Origin: Leptospira interrogans serovar Manilae
GTDB taxonomy: Bacteria; Spirochaetota; Leptospiria; Leptospirales; Leptospiraceae
Assembly: GCA_945887855.1 (NCBI GenBank)
Contig: CAMCZP010000021.1
Coordinates: 1 to 40,997 of the forward strand
Direction of reading: 5' to 3'
DNA length: 40,997 nucleotides
The notes beneath the pieces are model-generated. The model was not told the origin of the DNA and searched no databases. It saw only the letters and a program-made list of their open reading frames with translations. The translations under genes and the position numbers were made by a program. This document shows, piece by piece, positions 1-8,781 of this stretch (position 1 is its first letter; every line of letters begins with the position of its first letter).

Positions 1-78
1 GGTACCTTCCAGGCTAAGATTAAATTAGCAGATGGGATAATCAGTGTAATACAGGTAAAAGTTACAAAACAAGATTAA
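1..78 (+). CDS. rplI: 3' end of a probable ribosomal protein L9 gene (partial)
   Basis: Frame 1 is open from the window edge to a TAA at 76-78. It encodes 25 residues ending in IKLADGIISVIQVKVTKQD. The alternating hydrophobic/charged strand pattern and the place directly before dnaB (6-bp gap) suit the C-terminal domain of ribosomal protein L9, whose gene precedes dnaB in many bacteria. The fragment is too short for certain identification; any small beta-rich protein could end this way. It is probably cotranscribed with dnaB. Confidence 0.55.
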   Translation, partial: GTFQAKIKLADGIISVIQVKVTKQD

Positions 79-84
79 GAGTAA

Positions 85-1416
85 ATGAACTCCGGTCCTC
101 TATTTGAGAATGAGTCTGAAAAATCCTTTTTAGCACACCTTCTCATTAGGGGAGCCACTGGAGGTACAGATTTTGGTGTATCCTCAGAAGACTTTTTTAA
201 CGACTTCCATAAAAGAGTATTCCAATCCATTTTAGATCTAACAGATGGGAACATTCCCATTGATCCCCTCTCTGTAACAAATCATCTTCGGGAAAATTCC
301 CGTTTTAGGGATGAGACCAAAGAATCAGAATACATAATAAATTTATATAGCAACGCTATCATAGTCCAACCCCTCTCCTATTACTCCAAAAGAATTAAAA
401 AACTTTCTGACAGAAGAAAGTATCTGCGCACTCTCCAGGATGCAATTGAAACCATTCACTCCGATCCAGATGACAATGAAAACTTATTCACAAAGGTGGA
501 AGGTGATCTTTCCAAAATAGCAAGAACTGTCCAAAGCCGTGGTCTTCGATTGGTAAAAGAAGATAAGAGTGAACTTTTGGATTATGTCAAATTGATGTAT
601 GAAACAAAAGGGGCTACCACAGGACTAAAGACTCACTTCCATGAGCTTGATGAGGTCACTACAGGCTTAAAACAACATGAGTTGATGATTCTCGCCGCAA
701 GACCTGGTATTGGCAAAACAACCCTTGCTTTGAACATCGCTACCAATGTAGCAATCAAAGACAAAAAGACCGTGGCTATTTTTTCTTTAGAAATGAGTCG
801 TTTAGAATTGTTGATTAAAATGATTTGCTCGGAAGCTAGAATCAATTCTAAACTTTTAAAAACAGGAGCAGTTCATCCCAATGACCAAAGCAAATTATTG
901 ACATCAATAGTAAACGTAACTTCAGCTCCCATTTATATAGACGACAGTGGGGCACTTACAATATGGGAATTTAAAAGCAGGGTCAGGCAACTACAAATTA
1001 CAACTCCACTATCCTTAATCATTGTGGATTATCTTCAAATCATGGATGATCCCACTGTAAAAGATAGCCGTCAGGCAGCAGTCTCCTCCATCTCTAGAAA
1101 CTTAAAACAAATGGCAAGGGAAGCGAATTGCCCGGTGATCGCCCTATCCCAAATGTCTCGAGATGTTGAAAAAAGATCTAAAGACCAAAGACCCATGCTT
1201 TCTGACCTTCGTGAATCTGGAGCCATTGAACAAGATGCTGATATTGTTGCATTTATCCATAGAGAAACTAGAGATGATAAATCAAAAAAGGATGATGATA
1301 TCCAGGAGGACAGAAAAAACAAGGCTGAAATTATTATTGCCAAGAATAGAGCGGGAGCTCAAAAATCTTTTGATTTACTATTCACTCCTGAGTATGGAAA
1401 ATTTGATAATTTATGA
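85..1416 (+). CDS. dnaB: Replicative DNA helicase DnaB
   Basis: Hexameric 5'-3' helicase that unwinds DNA at the replication fork. The 443 residues are close to the family's usual length. An N-terminal primase-interacting domain (about 8-150) is followed by the RecA-type motor. Walker A is ARPGIGKTT with Lys211, and Walker B is [10 protein letters not shown] with Asp315. The DnaB-specific late motif ([12 protein letters not shown], then [14 protein letters not shown]) is intact. No intein is present. The ATG at 85 follows the upstream stop by 6 bp. The stop overlaps the next start as ATGA, which indicates translational coupling to the SurA-like gene. Confidence 0.97.
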   Translation: MNSGPLFENESEKSFLAHLLIRGATGGTDFGVSSEDFFNDFHKRVFQSILDLTDGNIPIDPLSVTNHLRENSRFRDETKESEYIINLYSNAIIVQPLSYYSKRIKKLSDRRKYLRTLQDAIETIHSDPDDNENLFTKVEGDLSKIARTVQSRGLRLVKEDKSELLDYVKLMYETKGATTGLKTHFHELDEVTTGLKQHELMILAARPGIGKTTLALNIATNVAIKDKKTVAIFSLEMSRLELLIKMICSEARINSKLLKTGAVHPNDQSKLLTSIVNVTSAPIYIDDSGALTIWEFKSRVRQLQITTPLSLIIVDYLQIMDDPTVKDSRQAAVSSISRNLKQMAREANCPVIALSQMSRDVEKRSKDQRPMLSDLRESGAIEQDADIVAFIHRETRDDKSKKDDDIQEDRKNKAEIIIAKNRAGAQKSFDLLFTPEYGKFDNL

Positions 1417-2426
1417 TAAAATTTATTTTGATACTTTCTTTTCTATCTACAAATCTCTCTCTACACTCCCAAGAAGTACTAAATAAAGTTTATGCTGTTA
1501 TAGGCAAAAAATCAATCACAGAATTGGATTTTGAAAAAGGTGAGGAAAGATTTAAAAAGCTATATAAATCAGGAAAATCTCCCTACAAAGGATCCAACAG
1601 AGCCCAAGTATTAGATTTTTTAATTTCACGAGCAGTCATTGAAATCACAGCAGAAGAAGAAACCATAACTATAAATGAAAAGAGAGTAGAATCAGAAATA
1701 GAAAAGATCATGGAAAACTCAGGTTATTCTGATAGAGCAGGATTTGAGAAATTTATTTCCGAAAAGGCAGGAGTTCCCTTTGATGTTTGGGTGGCAGAAC
1801 TACCCTACCAAATCATGAAAAACCAACTCATGCAAGTTCGAGTGCCGGTTAAATCTCCATCTGAAGATGAAATACAAAAATGGTACAACAACAACAAACA
1901 AAAAATTGGCTTTGAATTCAAATTTAGAGAAATAGTAATCAATCCAAGACCCGGTGGTATCAATGAAGAAACAAAGATACTCTCAGAAATTAAGTCCATC
2001 CAAAAAGAAATTAAAAAAGATAAAAGTTCATATAATTTAATAGCATCAGGACCCAGAAATAATTCAGTTCATAAGGGTGGTTTTGTAGATTGGACACCAG
2101 TAGCAGAGATCTATAAAAATAATAAATTTATAGCAAACTATTTAATGCAATTAGAACCAGGAAATGTTTCCGATGTATTTCGAGATGAAAAAAATAGATA
2201 TTGTATCTTAAAATCTGAAGGAAAAAGAACTACTCCAATTGATATGATAAGAAGATATATTCAACAAATACTACAAGGAGAAAAAGTAGAAGAATCATTT
2301 GAAGATTGGATCAGAGAAAGAAGAAAAGAACTCTCTATCTATATTTATGACAAAGAATATATTGCTGAAAATAAATTAGATCCACCAGATGAATCTTTTA
2401 ATTTAGATAAAATAAAAGAAAAATGA
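1413..2426 (+). CDS. SurA-like periplasmic chaperone / parvulin-type PPIase
   Basis: A 337-residue exported protein. It has a short hydrophobic signal peptide (about 1-19, cleavage near LSLHS-QE), an alpha-helical SurA-N-like part (about 20-150), and one recognisable parvulin-like region (about 165-270). The latter carries a GGFVDW turn and a [10 protein letters not shown] strand typical of the rotamase fold. A basic helical tail ends the protein. The architecture suggests a chaperone for outer-membrane proteins in the periplasm. Whether it has isomerase activity cannot be judged by eye. It overlaps dnaB upstream (ATGA) and the radical SAM gene downstream (ATGA), so all three are coupled. Identification as SurA-like rests on fold-pattern similarity, not an alignment. 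Confidence 0.78.
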   Translation: MIKFILILSFLSTNLSLHSQEVLNKVYAVIGKKSITELDFEKGEERFKKLYKSGKSPYKGSNRAQVLDFLISRAVIEITAEEETITINEKRVESEIEKIMENSGYSDRAGFEKFISEKAGVPFDVWVAELPYQIMKNQLMQVRVPVKSPSEDEIQKWYNNNKQKIGFEFKFREIVINPRPGGINEETKILSEIKSIQKEIKKDKSSYNLIASGPRNNSVHKGGFVDWTPVAEIYKNNKFIANYLMQLEPGNVSDVFRDEKNRYCILKSEGKRTTPIDMIRRYIQQILQGEKVEESFEDWIRERRKELSIYIYDKEYIAENKLDPPDESFNLDKIKEK

Positions 2427-3940
2427 ATATTGTTGCTAAAGAACCAAGCTTACTTGCAATATATCTATCCCAAAATCAAAAAAAAATATTAGGCTCTAAT
2501 CTAAATGAATCCCTTTTAAAAAGCTTCACAAAAAGAATTAAGAATTTATTTCCTAATATTTCAATTTATTCTAATTATGCAATTCCTACTCTAGATACTA
2601 TCACTCTCTCAATTGAAAGTGAAAAAGATTTTTTATTGGAAGTATCTAAACTACTTCCCCCCTCAGAGTCAGAAGATAAAGATTTCGATGAAATATATTT
2701 GGCATATTTTAATGGAATCTATCCACTTCTCTCTACTAACTCCACAAAATCATTATTAGATAGACATAAGAAATATATTTCCCAATACTCATATAGTGAA
2801 AATTTACCAAATGGGATAGTTCCTATTCTAATATCTAGAGAATTTATTAGCACACTTCCTGATAAGCCAGAAATTAGCTTTCATGAATATTTATTAAAAA
2901 ATATTAATAACTATGATACAGAAATTTATTTTGAATCCCCAGATCTTAGAAATTTAAGATTGGATTTTACATTAAAAGATTTTCGTTCTATAAATTTATG
3001 TTATAATTTATTAAATATTAATAATGAAATAGAGTATAAAGAAATTTTACCCAAGCTACAAAAAAATCCCTCATTTTTTAGAAGCTCCCCCTCTTATATT
3101 GAATTAGAACTTTATAGGGGATGTAATCTCACATGTTCATTTTGCCCCCGTACTATTATTTCTATGGACAGAGAAAATACTTATTTTTCTAAATCTGAAA
3201 TTTCAAATCTAATAATTGATTTAAATTCATTTAGGGATGACTTTACAATTTGTTTTGGTGGCATGGGAGAACCATTACTACATCCTGATCTTGTTGGAAT
3301 AATTGATGAGGTAATAAATGAAAATAATTTAAAAGAATTGATAATTGAAACTGCTCTCTATCCTAATACAGATAAATTATTTTCTTATTTAAAGATGTTA
3401 CCTGAAAATAAGAAATCTAAAATTATTATAATAGTTAATCTAACTACACTTAAGGAAAATAAATATAAAAATTTATATGGAAACAATGCAAATGATATCA
3501 ATGATATATTAAATAAAATAAAAGAATTAAAATCCATACTTAATTCAAAATCACTTTATGTTCAAATGATAAAAATTAAAGAAATAGAATCTGAAATAGA
3601 GGATTATTTTAATTTTTTTGAAAAATTAGATATCCAAGTACTTTTGCAAAAATATAATTCATTTGCATCACGTATGCCTGAAAAAAGGGTAAGTGATCTA
3701 ACTCCTATTAAAAGAGAATTCTGTTGGCATCTAGCTCGCGACCTATATATCCAATCAAACGGTGATGTATCGGCTTGTAAACAAGTAGAAGATATAGTAA
3801 TAGGCAATATAAAAAATCAATCTCTTCAAGAGATATGGAATCAAAATTCAAAAAGATTTAGTCACTCATTTAATGATGAGCATGGAGAAATAGATTTACC
3901 CTGTTTAAAATGTGATGAATGGTATACTTTTAATGCCTGA
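2423..3940 (+). CDS. Radical SAM protein with C-terminal SPASM domain (spiro-SPASM type)
   Basis: A 505-residue protein. The first about 220 residues match no family I recognise. The radical SAM core then begins with YRGCNLTCSFC: Cys234, Cys238 and Cys241 form the CX3CX2C site for the SAM-cleaving 4Fe-4S cluster, and a GGMGEPLLHPDL segment follows. The C-terminus has a SPASM-type auxiliary-cluster region, with REFCWHL, DVSACKQ and a final CLKCDEW pair (Cys494, Cys497). This layout fits the spirochaete 'spiro-SPASM' family, whose substrate is unknown to me. It overlaps the SurA-like gene by 4 bp and the sugar-nucleotide gene by 8 bp. A role in modifying a sugar or an exported polypeptide is therefore only an inference. 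Confidence 0.85.
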   Translation: MNIVAKEPSLLAIYLSQNQKKILGSNLNESLLKSFTKRIKNLFPNISIYSNYAIPTLDTITLSIESEKDFLLEVSKLLPPSESEDKDFDEIYLAYFNGIYPLLSTNSTKSLLDRHKKYISQYSYSENLPNGIVPILISREFISTLPDKPEISFHEYLLKNINNYDTEIYFESPDLRNLRLDFTLKDFRSINLCYNLLNINNEIEYKEILPKLQKNPSFFRSSPSYIELELYRGCNLTCSFCPRTIISMDRENTYFSKSEISNLIIDLNSFRDDFTICFGGMGEPLLHPDLVGIIDEVINENNLKELIIETALYPNTDKLFSYLKMLPENKKSKIIIIVNLTTLKENKYKNLYGNNANDINDILNKIKELKSILNSKSLYVQMIKIKEIESEIEDYFNFFEKLDIQVLLQKYNSFASRMPEKRVSDLTPIKREFCWHLARDLYIQSNGDVSACKQVEDIVIGNIKNQSLQEIWNQNSKRFSHSFNDEHGEIDLPCLKCDEWYTFNA

Positions 3941-5489
3941 AATATTTGCTTTCATCCAAGCAAGAAGCACATCCTCAAGACTACCACAAAAAGTTATTCA
4001 GATATTTTCTGAAAATCCTAACCTTACAATTTTAGATCATATTTTCAATAGAGTATCACAAGTTTTACCCAAAGATAGAATAGTCCTTCTTATTCCATAT
4101 TCAGATACTCCATTGATAGAATTTTGTAAAAAAAAAAGTTATCTATATTTTGAAGGGAATGAACAAAATGTAAGAGAAAGATATATTTCTGCTGCCCTTC
4201 ATTATAAAGCTGATAAAATTATACGTATAACAGGGGATAATCCTTTTTTAGATATTCTTCATGTAGAAATGCTAACTGAATGCTTATTTTCTACTAATTT
4301 AGATCTAATTTCTTTTTATGGACTTCCGATTGGAATGGGAGCTGAAGCATTTACTCTATCTTCCTTGCAATGGTCACCTCCCAATGGATTTCTAGACCAT
4401 CACAATGAACATGTATCCCTTCACATCAAAGAGTACCCTGAAAATTTCAAAATAAAAAAATTTAAACCATTTTTAGAAAGTTCACAGATAGAACTAGCAA
4501 CAAAGATTAGGGTAACAATTGATGAAATTGAAGATTTTCATGTATGCCAGGAAATTCATTCTGAGTTAAAATCAAATCCATATTTTGGCGCTAAAGAGAT
4601 CATAGAATTATTTAAAAAAAAGTCAGAAATCTTTAGTAAAAATAGTTCTGTACAACAGGTTAATTTTAAATTACCGAGTATCACTCAGAGCAATAATAAT
4701 CCTAAGATTACAATTATTTACGCAGACCCAGTTATAGATGGGACTGGTCATTTTGAGCGTTGTAAAATTTTATATGTACTATTACAGTCTTATGATTTGG
4801 ATGTAGAAATTACAAAAAACTTACCCCAAAAGGATAATTCAGATCTTTATATAATTGATAATAGAGATTGTGCAGTACATGAGTATCTTAAAAGAAAAAA
4901 AATTTTACTTTTAGATAATTTTGGAGAAGATAGTAAGAATTTTCCAACCTTTTACTCAATACCAAATCCCAAGTTAGAATTTGATAAAATAAAAGAAAAT
5001 ATACTAATATCTAGTAGTATTCATTTTTTTGATACTACCGATATTAGTTTAAATTCAATTTTGATTTATGCAGGAAATCTTGGATCAAAAGAATCAGAAA
5101 TATTAGATGCATTTTTCTTAAAATCCTATGGTAATTATGAAATAATCAGAATAGGAGGAGCTAAGCCAAATAGTAATATTAAATACCACACAAGACTTTC
5201 AAGATTATCATTTTATTCTGAGCTTAAGAGATCTTCAATCTTTGTGTCTTATTTTGGTCAGGGAGTTTTAGAAGCTGCATTTCTTAAAAAAAATATAATT
5301 CTTTATTCTATATCAGATTATCACAATACGCTATCTAAGCATTTCAGTTTACACTATCCTTCTAAAAATATAGGTTATATAGACTCACTTGAAATACCCA
5401 AGTTAAACCCCATTTCAAATCAAATTGAACTTAAAAAAAATGGTTACCAAAATCTAATTCACTTGATTCAAACCATACTTAAATCATAG
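3933..5489 (+). CDS. SpsF-type cytidylyltransferase fused to a PseG-like domain
   Basis: I take the ATG at 3933 (518 aa) because the product then starts MPEIFAFIQARSTSSRLPQK, the usual start of SpsF/NeuA-like cytidylyltransferases. An upstream GTG/ATG pair at 3912/3915 is possible; no choice has a strong Shine-Dalgarno. Residues about 1-240 form the nucleotidyltransferase, with the IQAR..SSRLPQK nucleotide loop and an ITGDNPFLD metal-binding strand. From about 255 a second, GT-B-like half begins with DGTGHFERCKIL, resembling PseG, the UDP-sugar hydrolase of pseudaminic acid synthesis. A single polypeptide that frees a sugar from UDP and recharges it with CMP would fit nonulosonic-acid metabolism; that is inference. 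It is coupled to the radical SAM gene. Confidence 0.8.
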   Translation: MPEIFAFIQARSTSSRLPQKVIQIFSENPNLTILDHIFNRVSQVLPKDRIVLLIPYSDTPLIEFCKKKSYLYFEGNEQNVRERYISAALHYKADKIIRITGDNPFLDILHVEMLTECLFSTNLDLISFYGLPIGMGAEAFTLSSLQWSPPNGFLDHHNEHVSLHIKEYPENFKIKKFKPFLESSQIELATKIRVTIDEIEDFHVCQEIHSELKSNPYFGAKEIIELFKKKSEIFSKNSSVQQVNFKLPSITQSNNNPKITIIYADPVIDGTGHFERCKILYVLLQSYDLDVEITKNLPQKDNSDLYIIDNRDCAVHEYLKRKKILLLDNFGEDSKNFPTFYSIPNPKLEFDKIKENILISSSIHFFDTTDISLNSILIYAGNLGSKESEILDAFFLKSYGNYEIIRIGGAKPNSNIKYHTRLSRLSFYSELKRSSIFVSYFGQGVLEAAFLKKNIILYSISDYHNTLSKHFSLHYPSKNIGYIDSLEIPKLNPISNQIELKKNGYQNLIHLIQTILKS

Positions 5490-5504
5490 CTAGTGAGAGA
5501 ATAT

Positions 5505-6539
5505 ATGAAAAAATCAATCCCTCAATCTTTATTTTTTGTTTCTATAATTTTATTAGCTTTTTCCTATTTTTCATTTTTTGCAGAAGAGGTACCCCAACTC
5601 CAAGATGTAAAACAAAACCAAGAAAGCCACAAGATTAAATTAGAAATAAGTAAGTACACACAAGAAGGACAGGCTTTTTTAAAAACGGGAAAAACCAATG
5701 AAGCACAACAAATGGCCCAGAAAATCAAAAACCTTTCTGAAACAAGTCCTGAGTCATACTACTTATCAGGAGCAATTCAATACATTCTTTCCAATTATTC
5801 AAAAGCAGGCAAAGAATTAGAAACAGCCATACGAAATAACCCGGGACATGACCAATCTTTATTTTTGTATGGTATGGTTTACCTCCGACAAAATAAAATA
5901 GAGCAAGCTATTATCTATCTTGAAAGAGCATGCAATGAAGCAAATTATAATCCCTTTTATAGATTTAATCTAGCAATAGCCTACTTTGCACTAGGAAAAT
6001 TTGATAGAGCAAAAATTGAGGCTGAATCAACAGTTCGCTTAAAAGAAAATTATCACAAAGCTAAATTTCTATTAGCAAGCTCTCTCTATAAAATAAACAA
6101 AAAATCTGAAAGCTATGCAATTGTTAAAGATTTATATGATAAAAATATAGATAGAAATGAAATCCAAATGTTATATTTAAAATTATCAACTGAGGAGGCA
6201 AAAAATTATTCTGAAGTTATACAAATTTTAGCTAAAAAAAATAAATTAAGCTTAGAAGAAAAAAAGATTTTAGCTCAGGTATTTATGGAAGAAGGAGAAT
6301 ATCTAAAAGCTATCCAATTTTATAAAATGGTTTTTGAAAGTGGAATGGATACTGAAGAAGATAATATTAATTATTTAAAATCTATGATAATGATTGGAAA
6401 AACAGAAGAAGCAGAAAAATTATTTTCTGCCTATAATAAGAAAAGCCATTCTGAAAAAAAGATTTTGATTGAGACTTATTATTCTACACTTGAAAAGAAA
6501 TATTTCTTATCTCAAGTCTACCAACCCTATCCTTTGTAG
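5505..6539 (+). CDS. Exported TPR-repeat protein
   Basis: The start at 5505 places MKKSIPQSLFFVSIILLAF first, a clear signal peptide (344 aa). A GTG at 5493 would only add four residues. The mature protein is mostly tetratricopeptide repeats. Examples are SPESYYLSGAIQYILSNYSKAG, DQSLFLYGMVYLRQNKIEQA and FYRFNLAIAYFALGKFDRA around residues 85-185, with weaker repeats to the end. TPR arrays are protein-binding scaffolds, so the partner cannot be named. The gene lies 15 bp after the PseG-fusion gene and probably ends that operon. It converges on rsmE, with 79 bp between them and no obvious terminator hairpin. Confidence 0.8.
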   Translation: MKKSIPQSLFFVSIILLAFSYFSFFAEEVPQLQDVKQNQESHKIKLEISKYTQEGQAFLKTGKTNEAQQMAQKIKNLSETSPESYYLSGAIQYILSNYSKAGKELETAIRNNPGHDQSLFLYGMVYLRQNKIEQAIIYLERACNEANYNPFYRFNLAIAYFALGKFDRAKIEAESTVRLKENYHKAKFLLASSLYKINKKSESYAIVKDLYDKNIDRNEIQMLYLKLSTEEAKNYSEVIQILAKKNKLSLEEKKILAQVFMEEGEYLKAIQFYKMVFESGMDTEEDNINYLKSMIMIGKTEEAEKLFSAYNKKSHSEKKILIETYYSTLEKKYFLSQVYQPYPL

Positions 6540-6618
6540 AGCTCTTCTAGTCTTTCACAAATATAATGATAAATTTACTACCAAAGATACTAATTTTTGA
6601 TTCTCTTCTATTTGCGTT

Positions 6619-7350
6619 TTAAAACTCATTATTTATCTCCTGAAGAATTTCTAATTGTGCAAGCATATAGGTTAAAGCATGTTCTGTTCGTAAAATATTT
6701 TTACTTAGCTTAATTGGTTTAGCTCCATTTTTTTTAAAAAAATCCATGTCTCTATCTGTCATACCACCTTCCGGTCCAAGTATAAATTGAAGGATTTGAT
6801 TGGGAATAGGAAATTGTATACCTTCATTCATCCAAAGTCCTTGGGGATCCAGGCAATACAAATTATCCTGTAAAAAATAAGGGATTATTGAATGTAACTT
6901 TTCATTGTGGAAAATCTTAGGGAGAAAAATATTTTTACCTTGTTCCATACCTAAATATAACTCTTCTAACCATTTTTCATCCTTCCACAAACTAGATTGG
7001 ATATACGATTTTTCAGTTTTTACTAAAGGAAACATATAAATTTTTGAAATCCCAATGGCTCCTGCTAAAAAAAGAATTTTTTTCATAGTTTGTGGTCTCT
7101 GGTAGGAAAGAAATATTTCTAATTCTATTGAAATGGAGGGATTGGATTCTATCGAGTATTCGCCCTTTATATAGTCTGAATTGATTTCTAGGATATGAAA
7201 AATACCTAAATCTTTTCCTACTCTACCAGCAAAAAGCTTATCACTTACTCTCACCTTTTTTATGCTAAGTAAATGTAACATTCTTCTTCCACTTATTTTG
7301 TAGATAACACTGGACTCGCTTTGCTCGGAGTCCAAAAGAAGGAGATTCAT
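6619..7350 (-). CDS. rsmE: 16S rRNA (uracil1498-N3)-methyltransferase RsmE
   Basis: SPOUT-class methyltransferase that methylates N3 of U1498 in helix 44 of 16S rRNA. Its 243 residues are the normal length. It has an N-terminal PUA-like barrel (about 1-70) and a C-terminal knotted domain. The knot carries the family signature FILGPEGGMTDRDMDFF and the following SKNILRTEHALTYMLAQLEI, which binds SAM. It starts 3 bp after the stop of the zinc-ribbon gene and is read last in a tight three-gene minus-strand group. Confidence 0.93.
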   Translation of the reverse strand: MNLLLLDSEQSESSVIYKISGRRMLHLLSIKKVRVSDKLFAGRVGKDLGIFHILEINSDYIKGEYSIESNPSISIELEIFLSYQRPQTMKKILFLAGAIGISKIYMFPLVKTEKSYIQSSLWKDEKWLEELYLGMEQGKNIFLPKIFHNEKLHSIIPYFLQDNLYCLDPQGLWMNEGIQFPIPNQILQFILGPEGGMTDRDMDFFKKNGAKPIKLSKNILRTEHALTYMLAQLEILQEINNEF

Positions 7351-7353
7351 CGA

Positions 7354-7761
7354 TTAGATTTCAAAATTGGGAGGGGCTGGGGGTTTATTTTCAGTTGGTA
7401 TTTTTGGATTTTGTGGTAATTCTTTAAAATCTTGCGTATTGGCAATTTTATAAATATGAGAAAAGAGCAGAAAAAATAAAGTAAAAACTATTGTAGTTTT
7501 TATAAGTTTTTTTTTGTCTATCCCGGAAGAAATATCCGGTTTGTGGTGTTGGTTAAAAAAGAATTCTTCTGGGTACTGGGTCTCATGAATTGAAGATGAC
7601 CGATTATTGAGATCAAATCGACCAGATTTATACGTCTGAGGATCATCAGGATTGATTTTAAAGGTATGTTGGCAGTAGGGACAAGTAATAAATAAGGTTC
7701 CCTTATCTATAGGAAACCTTACTTCTCTGTAACAACTTTCACACGAGCGAATATATTTCAT
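7354..7761 (-). CDS. Zinc-ribbon protein with one membrane segment
   Basis: 135 residues. The N-terminus has four cysteines in two pairs, RSCESCYRE and ITCPYCQHTF (Cys7, Cys10, Cys27, Cys30), the arrangement of MJ0042-type zinc ribbons. A hydrophilic linker follows. A single transmembrane helix (about 89-107, IVFTLFFLLFSHIYKI region) and a proline-rich tail (ENKPPAPPNFEI) end the protein. Topology would put the ribbon in the cytoplasm and the Pro-rich tail in the periplasm. Its function is unknown to me. It lies 14 bp after the secreted-protein gene and 3 bp before rsmE, so it is likely cotranscribed with both. Confidence 0.75.
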   Translation of the reverse strand: MKYIRSCESCYREVRFPIDKGTLFITCPYCQHTFKINPDDPQTYKSGRFDLNNRSSSIHETQYPEEFFFNQHHKPDISSGIDKKKLIKTTIVFTLFFLLFSHIYKIANTQDFKELPQNPKIPTENKPPAPPNFEI

Positions 7762-7775
7762 CGCTCATGATATGA

Positions 7776-8633
7776 TTAGTATTTTAAAGATGCTCTAATA
7801 AATTCTTTATTTCTCTTGTATTTTTCTAGAGCTGCTTTGTGGTTAAAATCAGCAATATTATCAAGAGTTTCTCTGAAGTATAAGAGATTTTTTGCAAGAA
7901 AAGCTTTTTTGAATTCATTTCGAATTGGGTGAGTTTTTGTATTCTCAACATTCTTTAAATTGTAATTTCCTTCTCCTCTGTTAGCAGAAGTTTCTGTTGC
8001 CGCATAAACAGCTTCAAAATTTAATTCAGGAGATCCCATTGTATAGTAAACCAAGATTTTATCATCATGAGCACCACCAAAGTCATTAGTAGCACCTGTG
8101 TTACTTGAATATGGCTCATTGTCTACAAGGTTAGCTAAATCTGTTTGGTTATTTTTAAAATCAATAGTTTTAAAATTAAATACTAACTTTTTTACTTTCC
8201 TGGGTGGTTCTTTGAAGGGATCACCAGATCCTGTAGATGGTCCATCAAAAAAGAGGATTATATACTTAGTTCTAGAACCATAACCATAATCAGTTTTTCC
8301 AATTTCTGAGTCTTGGAAATCAAAAACTTCTAATCTAAGGCAATCATTTTCAACTGCTTCTTGGTTAGCAGCAGTTTTACAAGCATCACCTTCGCCTTTT
8401 CCTTTGGTTAAAATCATTTTGGCTGGAAGGACTAAAGTTTTTTGTCTCATATAAACTGTATTTCGTTCCAGGTCTTTGTTCATGTCAGAAATGATTTTAT
8501 CATATCCTACTTCTGTGTCCAATACAGCTTTAGAAGCTTGACCTGCTTCAATGGAACCAGCATTTTTTACTTCAGCCTGTGCGAAGAGACCCAAGTTGAT
8601 AACAATGGCTATTGCGCCTATTAGTAATCTCAT
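7776..8633 (-). CDS. Secreted protein, possibly flagellar-sheath (FcpA-like)
   Basis: 285 residues with a signal peptide (MRLLIGAIAIVINLGLFAQA, cleavage after AQA). A charged helical stretch follows, then a beta-rich centre (YIILFFDGPS and VKKLVFNFKTIDF strands) with two cysteines about 15 residues apart that could form a disulphide. The C-terminus is strongly helical and basic, ending RASLKY. Composition and size recall the Leptospira flagellar-coiling protein FcpA, but I cannot confirm this from memory; I would give that identity about one chance in three. A GAGG Shine-Dalgarno lies 12 nt before the ATG and a TATACT-like -10 at 8663-8668. The 148-bp leader suggests its own promoter. Confidence 0.78.
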   Translation of the reverse strand: MRLLIGAIAIVINLGLFAQAEVKNAGSIEAGQASKAVLDTEVGYDKIISDMNKDLERNTVYMRQKTLVLPAKMILTKGKGEGDACKTAANQEAVENDCLRLEVFDFQDSEIGKTDYGYGSRTKYIILFFDGPSTGSGDPFKEPPRKVKKLVFNFKTIDFKNNQTDLANLVDNEPYSSNTGATNDFGGAHDDKILVYYTMGSPELNFEAVYAATETSANRGEGNYNLKNVENTKTHPIRNEFKKAFLAKNLLYFRETLDNIADFNHKAALEKYKRNKEFIRASLKY

Positions 8634-8781
8634 AATATCTTTTTACCTCAAATCTTTAAAAGAGTATAGAAATAACATTTCCCATTCACTTGTAAATATT
8701 ATTTCTTTGTTTATCGTATTTAAATTAGGGCAAACTTTAACCTAATATTCCTTACGATACTACCAAATTATTTTTCTTTCC

